Notes: generated from the sequence alone by a model not told the origin. 37,225 bases of DNA from Parashewanella hymeniacidonis (GCF_016900895.1 NZ_JAFEUN010000040.1:1-37225), one strand, 5' to 3'; counted from the first letter of the stretch, positions 25,484-34,659 are shown. Program-made: numbers and translations.

Positions 25484-27061
25484 TTACTCGTTGTCTAACG
25501 ACAATGCATTGTTGATGATGTGGTAAATAACACTTTGCTCAACGGTACCTTGCACAAGATGAGCACCAGGTCCTGTTGCATGTAAACTGATGTCCTCACC
25601 TGCGTGAGTTTCACTGCTTCTTGGTACGGTCGCTTCTTGATGGAAACCTGCTGCACCAGTATCAGTCAATGCTGTATCACTGCGTCCAGCATTAATGTCT
25701 TGACCATAGCCTGCGTCGGCATCAGTCTCGTCACCTAAATGCATGTGACCTCGGCCATTTGCGTAACCCACAGTGGTATATGGCTTGTCATCTGAGGCCA
25801 ATTTCGGCTCAGTTTTTCCAATTTCAACGACATTGCCAAGGATCGGGTTACCACGCTTTGGGTAGCCTGCGATCGTAAATACGTGACTGTGATCGGCAGT
25901 AACTAGAATTAACGTTTCTTCTGGGTTGGTATTCTGATAAGCCGCTTCAACCGCTTTCGCAAATTCGACTGTGTCGTGCAGAGCGTTATAAGCGTTGCCT
26001 GCATGGTGACCATGATCAATTCGTCCAGATTCGACAACCAATAAGAATCCGTCTTCATCTTTTTTGAGTAATTCGACGGCTTTTGAAGTCATATCAGAGA
26101 GTGAAGGCTCACCTGCAATATCATTTCCACGATCGGCTTCGTATTGCATATGGCTTTCATTGAATAGGCCAAGTACCTGAGAGTCTGTCTCAGGGTTAAT
26201 GGCATCAAACCCTGCTTGATCCATCACATAGCGACCTTGTGGATAGGCCTCTTGCCATTCTGTGACAAGGTTACGCTCATCGGTACGATCCCCTTCAATT
26301 TCACTTTTGGCGTCCGCAGAATTTGCTGCTGCGTCTTTAGGCAAGAAATGGCGACGACCGCCACCAAATGCTACTTCGATACCATTGACATCAACACCTG
26401 GGTAACGTGCTTCAAGGTTTTCTTCAAAGTTGATGAGTTGTGATGCGATATCTTCACAGCCACCAGCAACTGCGTCTTCTGACATGTCGGAAACGTCTTC
26501 CCAGTTGCGATCAGCTGATTTTGCATAGGTTGCGGCAGGAGTTGCATGAGTAATGCGTGCTGTTGAAATGATACCTGTTGCTAAACCTTTGATTTCAGCA
26601 AGCTCTAACGCTGATGCAACTTCATTTCCTGATACGGTGGAGCAATCACCTCTAGCAATATCTTCATCGACACCAATGACACCGACATCGGTTTTAAGAC
26701 CAGAAATCATTGCTGTCATCGTGCCCGCTGAATCCGGCGTTTGTGCATCCACGTTATAAGTTTTAACTAGAGCGGTATATGGGAAGTTTTCAAAATATAA
26801 AGCACCTTCTTCCCCTGGTTGGCCATTCATTTGTCCTTGGTAAATACGAGTGGCTGTGAGTGTTGAAACCCCCATGCCATCACCAACAAATAAAATCACA
26901 TTCTTAGCTTTATTTTGCGTTGTTAAATTGGTTTTGGTTTGAACTTTTTGATTTGCATCCGTAAACCATGCATTTTGCGTTTGATGACTTGGCAGTACTG
27001 TTGCGTTTGCTGCTACCGCCAAAGCTAGAGCAGAAGGAACTAAAGCCCATTTTGCATCCAT
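25484..27061 (-). CDS. Alkaline phosphatase, soluble form
   Basis: 525 residues. Signal-like N-terminus (WALVPSALALAVAANA), then the phosphatase domain: Asp61 (VGDGMGVST), catalytic Ser111 (TPDSAGTMTAMISG), SGRIDHGHHAGNAYNALHD, VTADHSHVFTIAGYPKRG and SETHAGEDISLHATGPGAH. Long stretches match the lipoprotein paralogue downstream, so the pair arose by tandem duplication. First gene of the operon, preceded by a Pho-box promoter, which points to induction by phosphate starvation. Start ATG 27061 follows AGGTAATGTC. Confidence 0.94.
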   Translation of the reverse strand: MDAKWALVPSALALAVAANATVLPSHQTQNAWFTDANQKVQTKTNLTTQNKAKNVILFVGDGMGVSTLTATRIYQGQMNGQPGEEGALYFENFPYTALVKTYNVDAQTPDSAGTMTAMISGLKTDVGVIGVDEDIARGDCSTVSGNEVASALELAEIKGLATGIISTARITHATPAATYAKSADRNWEDVSDMSEDAVAGGCEDIASQLINFEENLEARYPGVDVNGIEVAFGGGRRHFLPKDAAANSADAKSEIEGDRTDERNLVTEWQEAYPQGRYVMDQAGFDAINPETDSQVLGLFNESHMQYEADRGNDIAGEPSLSDMTSKAVELLKKDEDGFLLVVESGRIDHGHHAGNAYNALHDTVEFAKAVEAAYQNTNPEETLILVTADHSHVFTIAGYPKRGNPILGNVVEIGKTEPKLASDDKPYTTVGYANGRGHMHLGDETDADAGYGQDINAGRSDTALTDTGAAGFHQEATVPRSSETHAGEDISLHATGPGAHLVQGTVEQSVIYHIINNALSLDNE

Positions 27062-27124
27062 GACATTACCTTTTGTGTTGTATTGATGTTTGAAGCAGTG
27101 ATCTGCTTTTATATGCGCACCAGT

Positions 27125-27158
27125 AAAATAGAAGTCACGTGTTGCAGTTCTAAGACAG
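27125..27158 (-). promoter_or_regulatory. Pho box and -10 of the alkaline phosphatase operon
   Basis: On the minus strand, CTGTCTTAGAACTGCAAC (27158-27141) matches 14 of 18 positions of the PhoB consensus, and a TATTTT -10 (27130-27125) follows after 10 nt, the spacing of known PhoB-dependent promoters where the Pho box replaces the -35. It lies about 65 nt before the first phosphatase start. Confidence 0.7.
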
Positions 27159-27232
27159 AAAAATGAGGCTTTAATTACATTCGTAAAAAGACGGTATATA
27201 ATCCCGCCAATTTATTATTTATCGAGAAAATC

Positions 27233-27736
27233 ATGTCTAAATTTGCTGCACTTAACGGAGTTGAAGCTCAAGCTTTACGACAATCTTTATCTTTAACTCA
27301 GCAACAACTTGCTGAGTTAACCAAGCAATCGCTTGAAGACGTTGTTGCATGGGAAGCCAATGAAAAACCAATGCCAACTCCAGTTGAAAAAAAGCTACTC
27401 GAAATTGACGACCTAATTGAAATGCAAGTGGTCAACACAAGTGATGGCATTGAAGCGCTATTTAAAAAAGAACCTAAACGACGTTTAGCCTTCGTGGTTT
27501 ACCCTACACAGGCTATTTATACTCAGTACAATCCTGAATTTGTTAGCTCGTTACCATTAACAGAGCTCTATAACACGTCAGCTTGGCGAATAAAAAAAGA
27601 GTGCAAGCTGGTTTTGGACGTGGATGTCACATTAGTCCCATTAGATGTTGAAGCATATAAAGCCTACCGTGAACAGAACGAACTTAAAGAAAACCGCGAA
27701 AGCCGTGCAAAATGGGCTGCGACTCAATTGAAATAA
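27233..27736 (+). CDS. HTH-like protein, DUF4447 type
   Basis: 167 residues. The N-terminus ([42 protein letters not shown]) has the helix pattern of XRE-type helix-turn-helix domains. The C-terminal part (about 75-145) is mixed: [21 protein letters not shown] and [13 protein letters not shown]. The layout fits the DUF4447 proteins of Shewanella; the name rests on memory of the family, not a search. Divergent from the phosphatases, but no sign that it controls them. A hairpin lies after the stop. Confidence 0.72.
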   Translation: MSKFAALNGVEAQALRQSLSLTQQQLAELTKQSLEDVVAWEANEKPMPTPVEKKLLEIDDLIEMQVVNTSDGIEALFKKEPKRRLAFVVYPTQAIYTQYNPEFVSSLPLTELYNTSAWRIKKECKLVLDVDVTLVPLDVEAYKAYREQNELKENRESRAKWAATQLK

Positions 27737-27746
27737 CGAACATACC

Positions 27747-27778
27747 AAAGCTTAAGGCAACTTCAAGTCTTAAGCTTT
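27747..27778 (+). terminator. Probable terminator of the DUF4447-like gene
   Basis: AAAGCTTAAG, 12-nt loop, CTTAAGCTTT: perfect 10-bp stem 10 nt after the stop, with only a short T-run. Confidence 0.5.
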
Positions 27779-27864
27779 GAAGCTAGGTTTTAATTTTGCA
27801 AAGATGTTAAATTTAAACAGTATTCTGTATATTGTTTACTTATTATTCATTTGCCCTTGTGAAA

Positions 27865-28905
27865 ATGCTAGCTGAGATACTTTCAACAGTTAAAGATAAA
27901 ATTAGTCTAATAATAAATAAGTTAGGCCACTTTAAATTAGACTTGATTAAAAAATTAGCTCGATACAGTCGTCCTCAAAAGCTCTATGCTTTATCGGTAT
28001 TAACGCTTCTTCTCTTTTCTGATTCTTTATGGATAAGCGTATTAATCGCCTTTTCTGCGCTAATCATGGAGTGTCTGCCGATTATTCATTTTATCTGGCG
28101 TTCACTAATAGGAAAGGCGATCATTTTGCTGTTCTACGCCGCCATCGCAAACTTTGCACTCGCAAATGCTTCTTCTGTCGTTAATCAAGTGACTGGAGTG
28201 TCCAGTGACTATTTCACTTATGGTCACAACTTTGCAATTTTACTTTATATTCCTACATGGATAGCGGCTATCACCGTTATTGGGTTATTATTTTTCCAGG
28301 TTATTTCAATGATTTACGTTTCAACCGTTATCCTAGTTTTAAAACCATTACATCTCGTTAAAAAGTTCAGTATTTCAAAATATCCTCATCCGGTATTGAC
28401 CATGGCGATGAGAACAGCACTCACCTTAATCATCATGTTCTTCATTCAAGATCTCAGTGAAACCTCAATAGTTAAAGACACTAAGCTTGTTCAATTCCAT
28501 ACAGAGAGCCAACCAGTAACAAAAGTACCTGAAGCAAACACTCAAGCGCTTAAAACCGATGAAACATTGCAAAAGCAGCAGTTATTAAATGAAATCATTG
28601 CTGATATTAATGCTGATGACTCTGATAGTGACATAAAGTTTTTTATCGATGCGATCAAAACCATTCAGCGACAAGGGGAAACTGGCACAAGAAAAATTGA
28701 GCAACTGGTTGAGCATTTTATTTTTTATTTTGATTCAGATGAGAAAACTCGTTGTAAACTGGATGAACATAGTCATGGCGTCGTGCTCAATGACTATGAG
28801 GTACTTCAAATTACACCAGATGAAACGCAAGAGATTCTCTACCACTATAAAATAAGAACGTGTATCTCTCCTGCATTTCCTGAGTCTTATTATCGAGGTG
28901 GTTAA
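27865..28905 (+). CDS. Multi-pass membrane protein of unknown function
   Basis: 346 residues from ATG 27865. Several hydrophobic segments: LYALSVLTLLLFSDSLWISVLIAFSALIM (about 45-75), AIILLFYAAIANFALANAS, LLYIPTWIAAITVIGLLFFQVISMIYVSTVILVL, and MRTALTLIIMFFI, followed by a soluble C-terminal domain of about 140 residues with no known motif. The start is uncertain: no good ribosome site precedes it, and in-frame TTG 27832 and GTG 27859 are alternatives. Family not recognised. Confidence 0.6.
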   Translation: MLAEILSTVKDKISLIINKLGHFKLDLIKKLARYSRPQKLYALSVLTLLLFSDSLWISVLIAFSALIMECLPIIHFIWRSLIGKAIILLFYAAIANFALANASSVVNQVTGVSSDYFTYGHNFAILLYIPTWIAAITVIGLLFFQVISMIYVSTVILVLKPLHLVKKFSISKYPHPVLTMAMRTALTLIIMFFIQDLSETSIVKDTKLVQFHTESQPVTKVPEANTQALKTDETLQKQQLLNEIIADINADDSDSDIKFFIDAIKTIQRQGETGTRKIEQLVEHFIFYFDSDEKTRCKLDEHSHGVVLNDYEVLQITPDETQEILYHYKIRTCISPAFPESYYRGG

Positions 28906-28919
28906 CCGCCTCGATTTGT
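28893..28919 (+). terminator. Hairpin at the end of the membrane-protein gene
   Basis: CGAGG-T-GGTTAACC-G-CCTCG with a following ATTTGTT; it overlaps the stop codon and the convergent GST stop. The T-run is weak. Confidence 0.4.
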
Positions 28920-29546
28920 TCACTTTGTAATTGCTTTTTTTCCTTTTTCGATGGCACGATTAAACGAAGGGCGAGACATCATATTTGCCATATGCTTTTT
29001 TAATTTTGGTGGAATTTCTTGTTCGAAAACATCGGCCCACACAAGCGTTTGTGCCAACATAATATCTGCAACAGTAATATTTTCTCCAAATAAGTACTGA
29101 GTTTCAGGCATCATATTCTCAGCCAGCTGAGATGCTTTATTGAATTCCCATTTTGCTGTAACGAGTACTTCTGGCACTCTCACGGCTTCAGGCAACGCAA
29201 ATTTATGTTTGCCCATTGTCCATAAAGGTTGCTCTAACTCGGTCGTAATAAAACTCATCCATTGATGATGTCTAGCAACGTCATTTACACCGCCTTTGGG
29301 TAAAAATTGCTTGTTTGCATATTTGTCGCACAGATAAAGGTTAATGGCGGCTGATTCTGTAAGTACGAAGTCACCATCGACAAGTACCGGGAATTTCCCG
29401 CTCGGATTAAGTGCTAAAAATGACTCTTTTTTGTTATCGCCCTTAGTGAAATTAATAAACTCAAAATTCCAATCAATACCTATTTCTTCCAGCAACCAAG
29501 ATACTCTTAATGCTCTGCTTCTCGGTGTTCCATATAATGTGATCAT
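28920..29546 (-). CDS. Glutathione S-transferase family protein
   Basis: 208 residues. N-terminal thioredoxin-like domain (MITLYGTPRSRALRVSWLLEEIG, NPSGKFPVLVDGDFVLTESAAINLYL, where the ES pair of the glutathione site is visible) and an all-helical C-terminal domain (FGENITVADIMLAQTLVWA). Cytoplasmic; substrate unknown. GGGAAAAAG precedes the ATG. Convergent with the membrane protein, divergent from rsuA. Confidence 0.9.
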   Translation of the reverse strand: MITLYGTPRSRALRVSWLLEEIGIDWNFEFINFTKGDNKKESFLALNPSGKFPVLVDGDFVLTESAAINLYLCDKYANKQFLPKGGVNDVARHHQWMSFITTELEQPLWTMGKHKFALPEAVRVPEVLVTAKWEFNKASQLAENMMPETQYLFGENITVADIMLAQTLVWADVFEQEIPPKLKKHMANMMSRPSFNRAIEKGKKAITK

Positions 29547-29601
29547 CTTTTTCCCTTAAATGATAAAATAGTCATAACTGAACCTAACTTAACGAATCAT
29601 T

Positions 29602-30303
29602 GTGCGTTTAGACAAATTTATTTGCGAAACAACCGAACTCACTCGTAGCCAAGCTAAAAAACTATTAAAAGCAGGTGAAGTCACTTGTAATGGAGCTGTT
29701 GTAAAGGATGCTTCATTTAAAGTTAGCCTCGACACTGAAGTTATGATTGACGACCAGCCCCTCGAATTGATTGGCGATCGCTATATTATGATGAATAAAC
29801 CAATGGACACGATTTGCTCAACCATCGACGAGCATTACCCTTCTGTAATTTCTCTATTGGATGTGCCTAAAGCCGAAGAACTGCATATTGCAGGTCGTCT
29901 AGATGCTGATACCACAGGTCTAGTACTCATCACTAACGATGGTCAATGGTCTCACAAAATTACGTCACCTAAGAAGAAGTGCTGTAAGCGTTATGTAGCA
30001 GAACTCGCCGATCCTATTGAAGAATCTGCTATCCCTTTATTTGCTGAGGGTATCCAATTAAACGGTGAAGACGGTTTAACTCTGCCTGCTGAACTTGAAA
30101 TCCTTAACGAACATATCGTGGTATTAACGATTTATGAAGGCAAGTATCATCAAGTTAAACGAATGTTCGCTGCCATAGGAAATAAAGTGATTGGTTTACA
30201 CCGAGAAGCGATAGGACAAATTGAACTTGAAGAAGACATTGAACCGGGTGAATGGCGTTATTTAACGGAAGAAGAAATTAATTCTGTACACAACAGAACT
30301 TAG
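29602..30303 (+). CDS. rsuA: 16S rRNA pseudouridine-516 synthase
   Basis: Isomerises U516 of 16S rRNA. 233 residues, start GTG 29602. N-terminal S4 domain (MRLDKFICETTELTRSQAKKLL), then the RsuA/RluE catalytic core with AGRLDADTTGLVL (catalytic Asp101, E. coli 102), NDGQWSHKITSP, YEGKYHQVKRMFAAIGNKVIGLHRE and GEWRYLTEEEI, which match E. coli RsuA much better than RluE. The only good start is GTG; there is a short AT-rich leader. Confidence 0.95.
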   Translation: MRLDKFICETTELTRSQAKKLLKAGEVTCNGAVVKDASFKVSLDTEVMIDDQPLELIGDRYIMMNKPMDTICSTIDEHYPSVISLLDVPKAEELHIAGRLDADTTGLVLITNDGQWSHKITSPKKKCCKRYVAELADPIEESAIPLFAEGIQLNGEDGLTLPAELEILNEHIVVLTIYEGKYHQVKRMFAAIGNKVIGLHREAIGQIELEEDIEPGEWRYLTEEEINSVHNRT

Positions 30304-30341
30304 GGCCTGTTGATCTTTCAGGATTAAATTTTGTGCTATTT

Positions 30342-30422
30342 GAGCGTTTTTCTGTTCAAGGCGTGAGCATTGAAGCTTAGTCATCTAAGTGAGCTGATCA
30401 CAACAAAGAACAGTGAACGCTC
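30342..30422. repeat. Structured repeat downstream of rsuA
   Basis: GAGCGTTTTTCTGTTC (30342-30357) pairs with GAACAGTGAACGCTC (30408-30422) as a stem of about 13 pairs. Inside lies GTTCAAGGCGTGAG (30354-30367) and a small hairpin CTTAG-TCAT-CTAAG. A related unit with GTTCAAGGCATGAG occurs at 34816-34895. Confidence 0.6.
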
Positions 30423-30582
30423 AAAAGCAACGAAAAAAGAGAGCGAAAATTGGTCGCTCTTTCAAAATAAAAGCTGCTGCGTTATCGCATGATTATTTGG
30501 AAACGAAGTAACGACAGTTTTATATATCGGTAATAACCATTGCCCTTCGAGCTGAGTCTAAATGCCTCTAAATATATTATTT

Positions 30583-31615
30583 TTGGCTCATATCGGGTTC
30601 AAGACTGCTAGGTAACCAATAGTTGAATGAGTGGCTCAAGCAGCCCTTTACCTCGTAGGCCAGCATTGTGTACAAACTAAAAAAAACCAAGATAAAGAGG
30701 GAGTTTTTCTTGTGATATTCCTCGATGTGGTCTTAACCATGGCCTAAGTAATGACCAGAAGCCTTCCATCGTATTAACATGCACTTCATAAAATCCATCA
30801 CCGTCTTCATCTCTAGCGTACTCATGCTTACTGTGGCACACACTTTTATGTTCATAACCCCAGTCTTCAAGTGAATGGTAAATGCTGTACTCATCGGTGT
30901 AAATTAACGAGCCAATGGCGACTGTTTTTTCTATAAAAGGTTTAATCGTTGCTTTCTGAACATTTTTCAGCAAGTTAATAACGACTTCTCCACCACGTTG
31001 TATCATTCCAAACACTGGTGGTTTTTCAGAGGCCATCGTTCCTCGTCCAGGAGCACCTTTAAGTTTTCGTCTTCTACTTTTTCGCCCCAGATTTTTTTAT
31101 GGCTTCAGGATTTCCTTTGTGACCAGCAACAAGGTACATTTCGTCAAATTCAACTTCGCCTTTCAATAATACTTCTGGTTTTCTCTTGATAACTCCTGAA
31201 CGCAAAGTATTAACCATATTGTGAACATCGCTTTTATGTAAATTGAGCTCTTTAGCTATCTGATTATTTGAAAGATTTAGCCCCATAAAGTAAAGGCACG
31301 TTATCCATATTTTTAAAGGTTGATGATGACCAGCAAAGACAGTATTGGTTAGGTCATCAAAGTAACGTTGACATGTTTTACATTGATAATGCTGACAATC
31401 TTTTTGAGTAATATCATGACCATTCTTTTTAATGGTTTTAGAGTCACAGTGTGGACAAGTAACGCCTTCTTTCCACCTCAATTGACGAACCCTTTCGTAG
31501 CATTTCTTGTTGCTAATCAGGTTAACTATGCTGAAAATTTCCATTTTGAAAAGAATCTCAAAGGCAAACGCTCAAGCAAGTTTATCAGAGCAGTTTGAAT
31601 TACGATATGAGCCAA
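30583..31615. mobile_element. Decayed IS1595-family insertion sequence
   Basis: About 1033 bp with terminal inverted repeats: left TTGGCTCATATCG, right CGATATGAGCCAA, continuing for about 28 nt with mismatches. The flanking 8 nt do not give a clear target duplication. The transposase frame is broken (listed separately). The right end lies 36 nt from the end of the decayed gene at 31651. Confidence 0.75.
30608..31544 (-). pseudogene. IS1595-family transposase, frameshift and nonsense codon
   Basis: The first part (ATG 31544 to 31074, 156 aa) has the N-terminal zinc ribbon (CPHC...CKTC), a helix-turn-helix segment and the start of the DDE domain, EVEFDEMYLVAGHKG. A frameshift near a G4 run (31085-31088) moves it into the frame that carries GAPGRGTMASEKPPVFGM, LIYTDEYSIYHSL, the HSKHEYAR loop and NTMEGFWSLLRPWLR. 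There, TAG at 30677-30679 replaces the Gln of the usual GFFQFVHN; after it the frame continues FVHNAGLRGKGLLEPL and ends at 30608, inside the left terminal repeat. Dead transposase. Confidence 0.88.
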
Positions 31616-31650
31616 GATTTTTTCATAAACCTGCTTTTTGTTGCTGATAC

Positions 31651-32286
31651 CTAGGCTCCTACCTCAAAAGGCACAACGGTATTCTCAGCTGTATTAGTAA
31701 CATGTGATTTATCGTAGTGAAAACAAAACCTAATGCTCCCCCAATCTAGTACTGAACTTGAAACTTTATACCCTAATGACGATTCACTTTTTAACTCCGC
31801 ACTTTCGCTTGGAGCATGACATTCTATCACTTTATATTTAGGTTTTGACGATTCACTTTTTAACTCCGCACTTTCGCTTGGAGCACGACATTCTATCACT
31901 TTATATTTAGGTTTTGACGCAAAGGCCTGAGACCGTTCTTTTTCAAAATTATGAGTAAATGAAACCAACTCTTTTTGAAAGTCTGTAAAAACCCGATGAA
32001 TCTTGATAGCCTCAAAATCAGTTAAGGGGGCTGCTTCACTATCTTCTTTTATCTGTGACCACTGCACATATGCTCTATCTTTTGCCTTAGTTCTATGTTC
32101 TGAAGGAAGATGTGCTTTATCTATACGAACGGCTTAGTATCTTGTTTTAACTCTGTCCTTCTCAACTTCTATGACTCTTGAGTCATTATCACTAAAGATC
32201 ATTCCTTTGGTCAGATCTTCCAATTCATTGTATATACAATTTCCGCTTATCAAAAACTCTGACGCTTCTGGAGAAATAGATGACAT
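31651..32286 (-). pseudogene. Unknown gene with premature stop and 69-bp tandem duplication
   Basis: ATG 32286 is preceded by AAGGAAG (4-nt gap). The frame reads MSSISPEASEFLISGNC... for 50 codons to a TAA at 32134-32136, then continues in the same frame as AVRIDKAHLPSEHRTKAKD... to 31651; full length about 211 residues. The middle contains two consecutive 23-residue units SKPKYKVIEC[R/H]APSESAELK, which differ by one residue. Family not recognised; no signal peptide. A GTG at 32067 could restart the 138-residue second half. The IS at 31615 lies just beyond its 3' end. Confidence 0.6.
31781..31918. repeat. Two 69-bp direct tandem repeats
   Basis: Units 31781-31849 and 31850-31918 differ at one base (T/C, giving His or Arg). 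They are in frame in the surrounding decayed gene and encode 23 residues each. Near-identity means a recent duplication. Confidence 0.9.
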
Positions 32287-32637
32287 ATCGCTTCCTTCAA
32301 AAAATTAACTTTTAGCTGACGCTACCCAAATAACACGCAAGACCCTGAATAGTTTGAATTAAACAAAACGTATCAAAGAGCTATCTTCGTGAAATAAAAT
32401 GAATATGTTTGAAACGATATTAAGAAAATTTGATTATTATTTTAAATATTTATTACACAAGTACTGGCTTGAGTGTCAATCCAAAAGCCATTCATAAAAC
32501 ATTATTTAAACCTAAAAAAAATCACCTGACTAAATTTTATAGAAATAATTATGCATTTGAAATATTCAATTGATATATAGTAGAGATAAGAAATTAAAAA
32601 TAATCAGCACCCGACCGAGCAGGTGCCGCTGTTCATA
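32287..32637. other. AT-rich intergenic region with a weak hairpin
   Basis: 351 nt without a gene between the decayed gene and the DUF4097 gene. A minus-strand hairpin (GCACC...GGTGC, 32607-32626) followed by ATTATTTTT could be the terminator of the sigma factor operon. Nothing else was seen. Confidence 0.4.
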
Positions 32638-33585
32638 TCATCGAGTGCGAACTGTCAGTTCGCCAGAAATTGTACTCATTTTTACTGAGGCTGATGCTTT
32701 GCCTGTTGAGAAGCTTAAAGACTCTGCACGTGTATATTTTTGTTTTTTGGGCTTATCATGAGTTAAACGATTGCTAATGTCGCCACCCGGACCACCATCA
32801 AATTCAAAGCTAGCGCTTGGCTTTTTGGAAAAGCTTAATTCTATATCACCACTCACGCTTTCTGCTCTTACCCGTTCAATATCGCCCGGTAACTTAATCT
32901 GAGCATCTCCGCTAACAACTCTGACTTCAAGCTGCTTCACTTTACTAAACTGAGCTTCAAGCTCGCCAGAAATAAGTTCAGCCTCAATATCTTCTGCGTT
33001 ACTCGTTGACACTAAATTGCCACTTACTAATGTATAGCGTACACGACCGTTACTATTCGTGTCTTTGATTGTTCCAGAAATTGCGGAGAATTTGATCTTG
33101 CCAGATAAGTTGGCTGCGTTGATATTTCCAGAGACCGAACTTAATGTCGAGGCACCATTGATTTGAGTTGCATTAACATTACCACTCACAGTTTCAACAT
33201 CAATATCACCTTCCAGTTTACCGAGTTGGAAGTCAGTGCTAACACCATCAGCATCAAGGTTAACCTTTCTAGGCACCATGATAACGAGATTACTGCCCTT
33301 CGCATTGGAATCGTTTAATCTACGAGGCAATTTGTCTTTAATTCTTATCGAATCCTCATTGCGCTCAAAAAGAAGCCCTTCACTTTTTTCATCTAAGGTT
33401 CCTGTAACTTTAACTTGAGGCTTATTCCATGTTTCAATATCAATATTTCCTCTAATGATCTCAATATGCACCGTCGGCATTGTTGATACATCGAGAGTTT
33501 TGTTCACCTGCTCTGCTGCTAATGTACTCAATGGCAGCATACTTAGTGCGACCAAAGCCGAAATAAATCGTTTCATCATCCTCAT
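32638..33585 (-). CDS. DUF4097 secreted beta-helix protein
   Basis: 315 residues. Signal peptide (KRFISALVALSMLPLSTLAA). The rest is a repeating beta-strand pattern typical of DUF4097 (LVIMVPRKVNLDADGVSTDFQLGKLEGDIDVETVSGNV..., then ISGTI, LVSGNL, LISGEL, VVSGDAQI, SVSGDIEL, TISGEL), a right-handed beta-helix with Ser-Gly turns. Such proteins often sit in operons with ECF sigma and anti-sigma genes and are thought to act at the cell envelope; function unknown. One nt after the anti-sigma stop (TAGG ATG). Confidence 0.88.
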   Translation of the reverse strand: MRMMKRFISALVALSMLPLSTLAAEQVNKTLDVSTMPTVHIEIIRGNIDIETWNKPQVKVTGTLDEKSEGLLFERNEDSIRIKDKLPRRLNDSNAKGSNLVIMVPRKVNLDADGVSTDFQLGKLEGDIDVETVSGNVNATQINGASTLSSVSGNINAANLSGKIKFSAISGTIKDTNSNGRVRYTLVSGNLVSTSNAEDIEAELISGELEAQFSKVKQLEVRVVSGDAQIKLPGDIERVRAESVSGDIELSFSKKPSASFEFDGGPGGDISNRLTHDKPKKQKYTRAESLSFSTGKASASVKMSTISGELTVRTR

Positions 33586-33586
33586 C

Positions 33587-34132
33587 CTATATTGTTTTAA
33601 TGGTTTCCATTTGTTGAATTTTTGAGTGTTGCTTTAGCAGTTCCAGCTCTCGTCCTTGAGTCCAAAGCCATAAATCCCATAACTGCTTATCACTTGGTTC
33701 ACGTTTAAGTTCATTAATAATGGAAGTCTGAGCTTCTCTAAGCTTAAGCAGCCCTCCCTTAAAATCATTTTGTTGTGTTAAATTTACTGGCTTGAGTTGG
33801 CTTTGCTCAATCGCTTTAATTTGCGACAGATGCTGCTGATTTAACGTATCAATTAGTTTTTCTAACCTGTTTTCGCTTTGAAAAACTAACGACTCTGATT
33901 TTTCAAAATTAATTTGTTGAATTAAAGTAAGGCTCAGAAACCCAATTAGAATTGATGCCGCAACACCAAACTTAAGATTTAATAATTTTGATTTAGATTC
34001 ATTAGATGTGATCACATCCAACCTTGATTCTAGCTGCTGCCATGAGCTTTTTGGTGTTGGATATTTCCTAGGCAGATCATCAATCAACTGATCGAGTTTT
34101 TTATCTGATTTTTGTTCAGCTTTAGTCATCAA
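33587..34132 (-). CDS. Membrane-anchored anti-sigma factor candidate
   Basis: 181 residues. Cytosolic N-terminus (about 1-50; KLDQLIDDLPRKYPTPKSSWQQLESRL), one membrane helix (FGVAASILIGFLSLTLIQQ, about 55-73), then a periplasmic coiled-coil-like region. It overlaps the sigma factor gene by 4 nt (ATGA) and precedes the DUF4097 gene, the order of ECF sigma/anti-sigma operons. It lacks the HxxxCxxC zinc motif of ZAS anti-sigmas, so it is assigned from position and topology only. Confidence 0.65.
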   Translation of the reverse strand: MMTKAEQKSDKKLDQLIDDLPRKYPTPKSSWQQLESRLDVITSNESKSKLLNLKFGVAASILIGFLSLTLIQQINFEKSESLVFQSENRLEKLIDTLNQQHLSQIKAIEQSQLKPVNLTQQNDFKGGLLKLREAQTSIINELKREPSDKQLWDLWLWTQGRELELLKQHSKIQQMETIKTI

Positions 34133-34659
34133 AACATCTCCTTTAATAACCCACGAGCTCGATGATATTGCGCCTTACTGGTACCTGCAGCAATCTTTAA
34201 TAAATTCGCAATTTCATCATGGCGATAGCCTTCCACAGCATGTAATACAAAGACAATTCGCGCCCTTTCAGGCAGTTTCATGATCAGTTGGTCCAGCTCG
34301 TCATATTCATCTTCTTTGACTGGTTCATTGACACTTTCAAAGCCCAAGAACCGTTGTGCCCATGACTTGTGCTTTTTGATTGTCGTTAAACTTTGATTGA
34401 CCACCAACTTATGTAACCAAGTAGAGAATTGGCTATCGCCCCGAAAGCTTGGCAGTTTTTGCCATAAACGCACAAAACAGTCTTGAGTGATCTCTTCTGC
34501 AATACTTGGACTACTGCTCAGACGCAACGCCAGAGCATAGACTCGCTGATGATGTAACTCATAGAGCAATCGAAAAGCATTACGGTCACCAGCAGCAGCT
34601 TTAGCTATCCATTCACTTTCTTGAGTAATCGATTGATGATTTTCAACCAACGCCAGCAA
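34129..34659 (-). CDS. ECF-type RNA polymerase sigma factor
   Basis: 176 residues. Region 2 (about 24-95: DRNAFRLLYELHHQRVYALALRL... EEITQDCFVRLWQKLPSFRG, STWLHKLVVNQ) and region 4 (about 122-172: LDQLIMKLPERARIVFVLHAVEGYRHDEIANLL). The start is TTG 34659, preceded by AAGGAAG at a good distance; no in-frame ATG lies nearby. First gene of the sigma, anti-sigma, DUF4097 operon. Targets unknown; a possible ECF promoter lies upstream and would give autoregulation. Confidence 0.9.
   Translation of the reverse strand: MLALVENHQSITQESEWIAKAAAGDRNAFRLLYELHHQRVYALALRLSSSPSIAEEITQDCFVRLWQKLPSFRGDSQFSTWLHKLVVNQSLTTIKKHKSWAQRFLGFESVNEPVKEDEYDELDQLIMKLPERARIVFVLHAVEGYRHDEIANLLKIAAGTSKAQYHRARGLLKEMF

Noticed and set aside
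27062-27232. DUF4447-like protein as regulator of the divergent phosphatases
   Set aside because: Only adjacency supports it; the Pho box already explains regulation.
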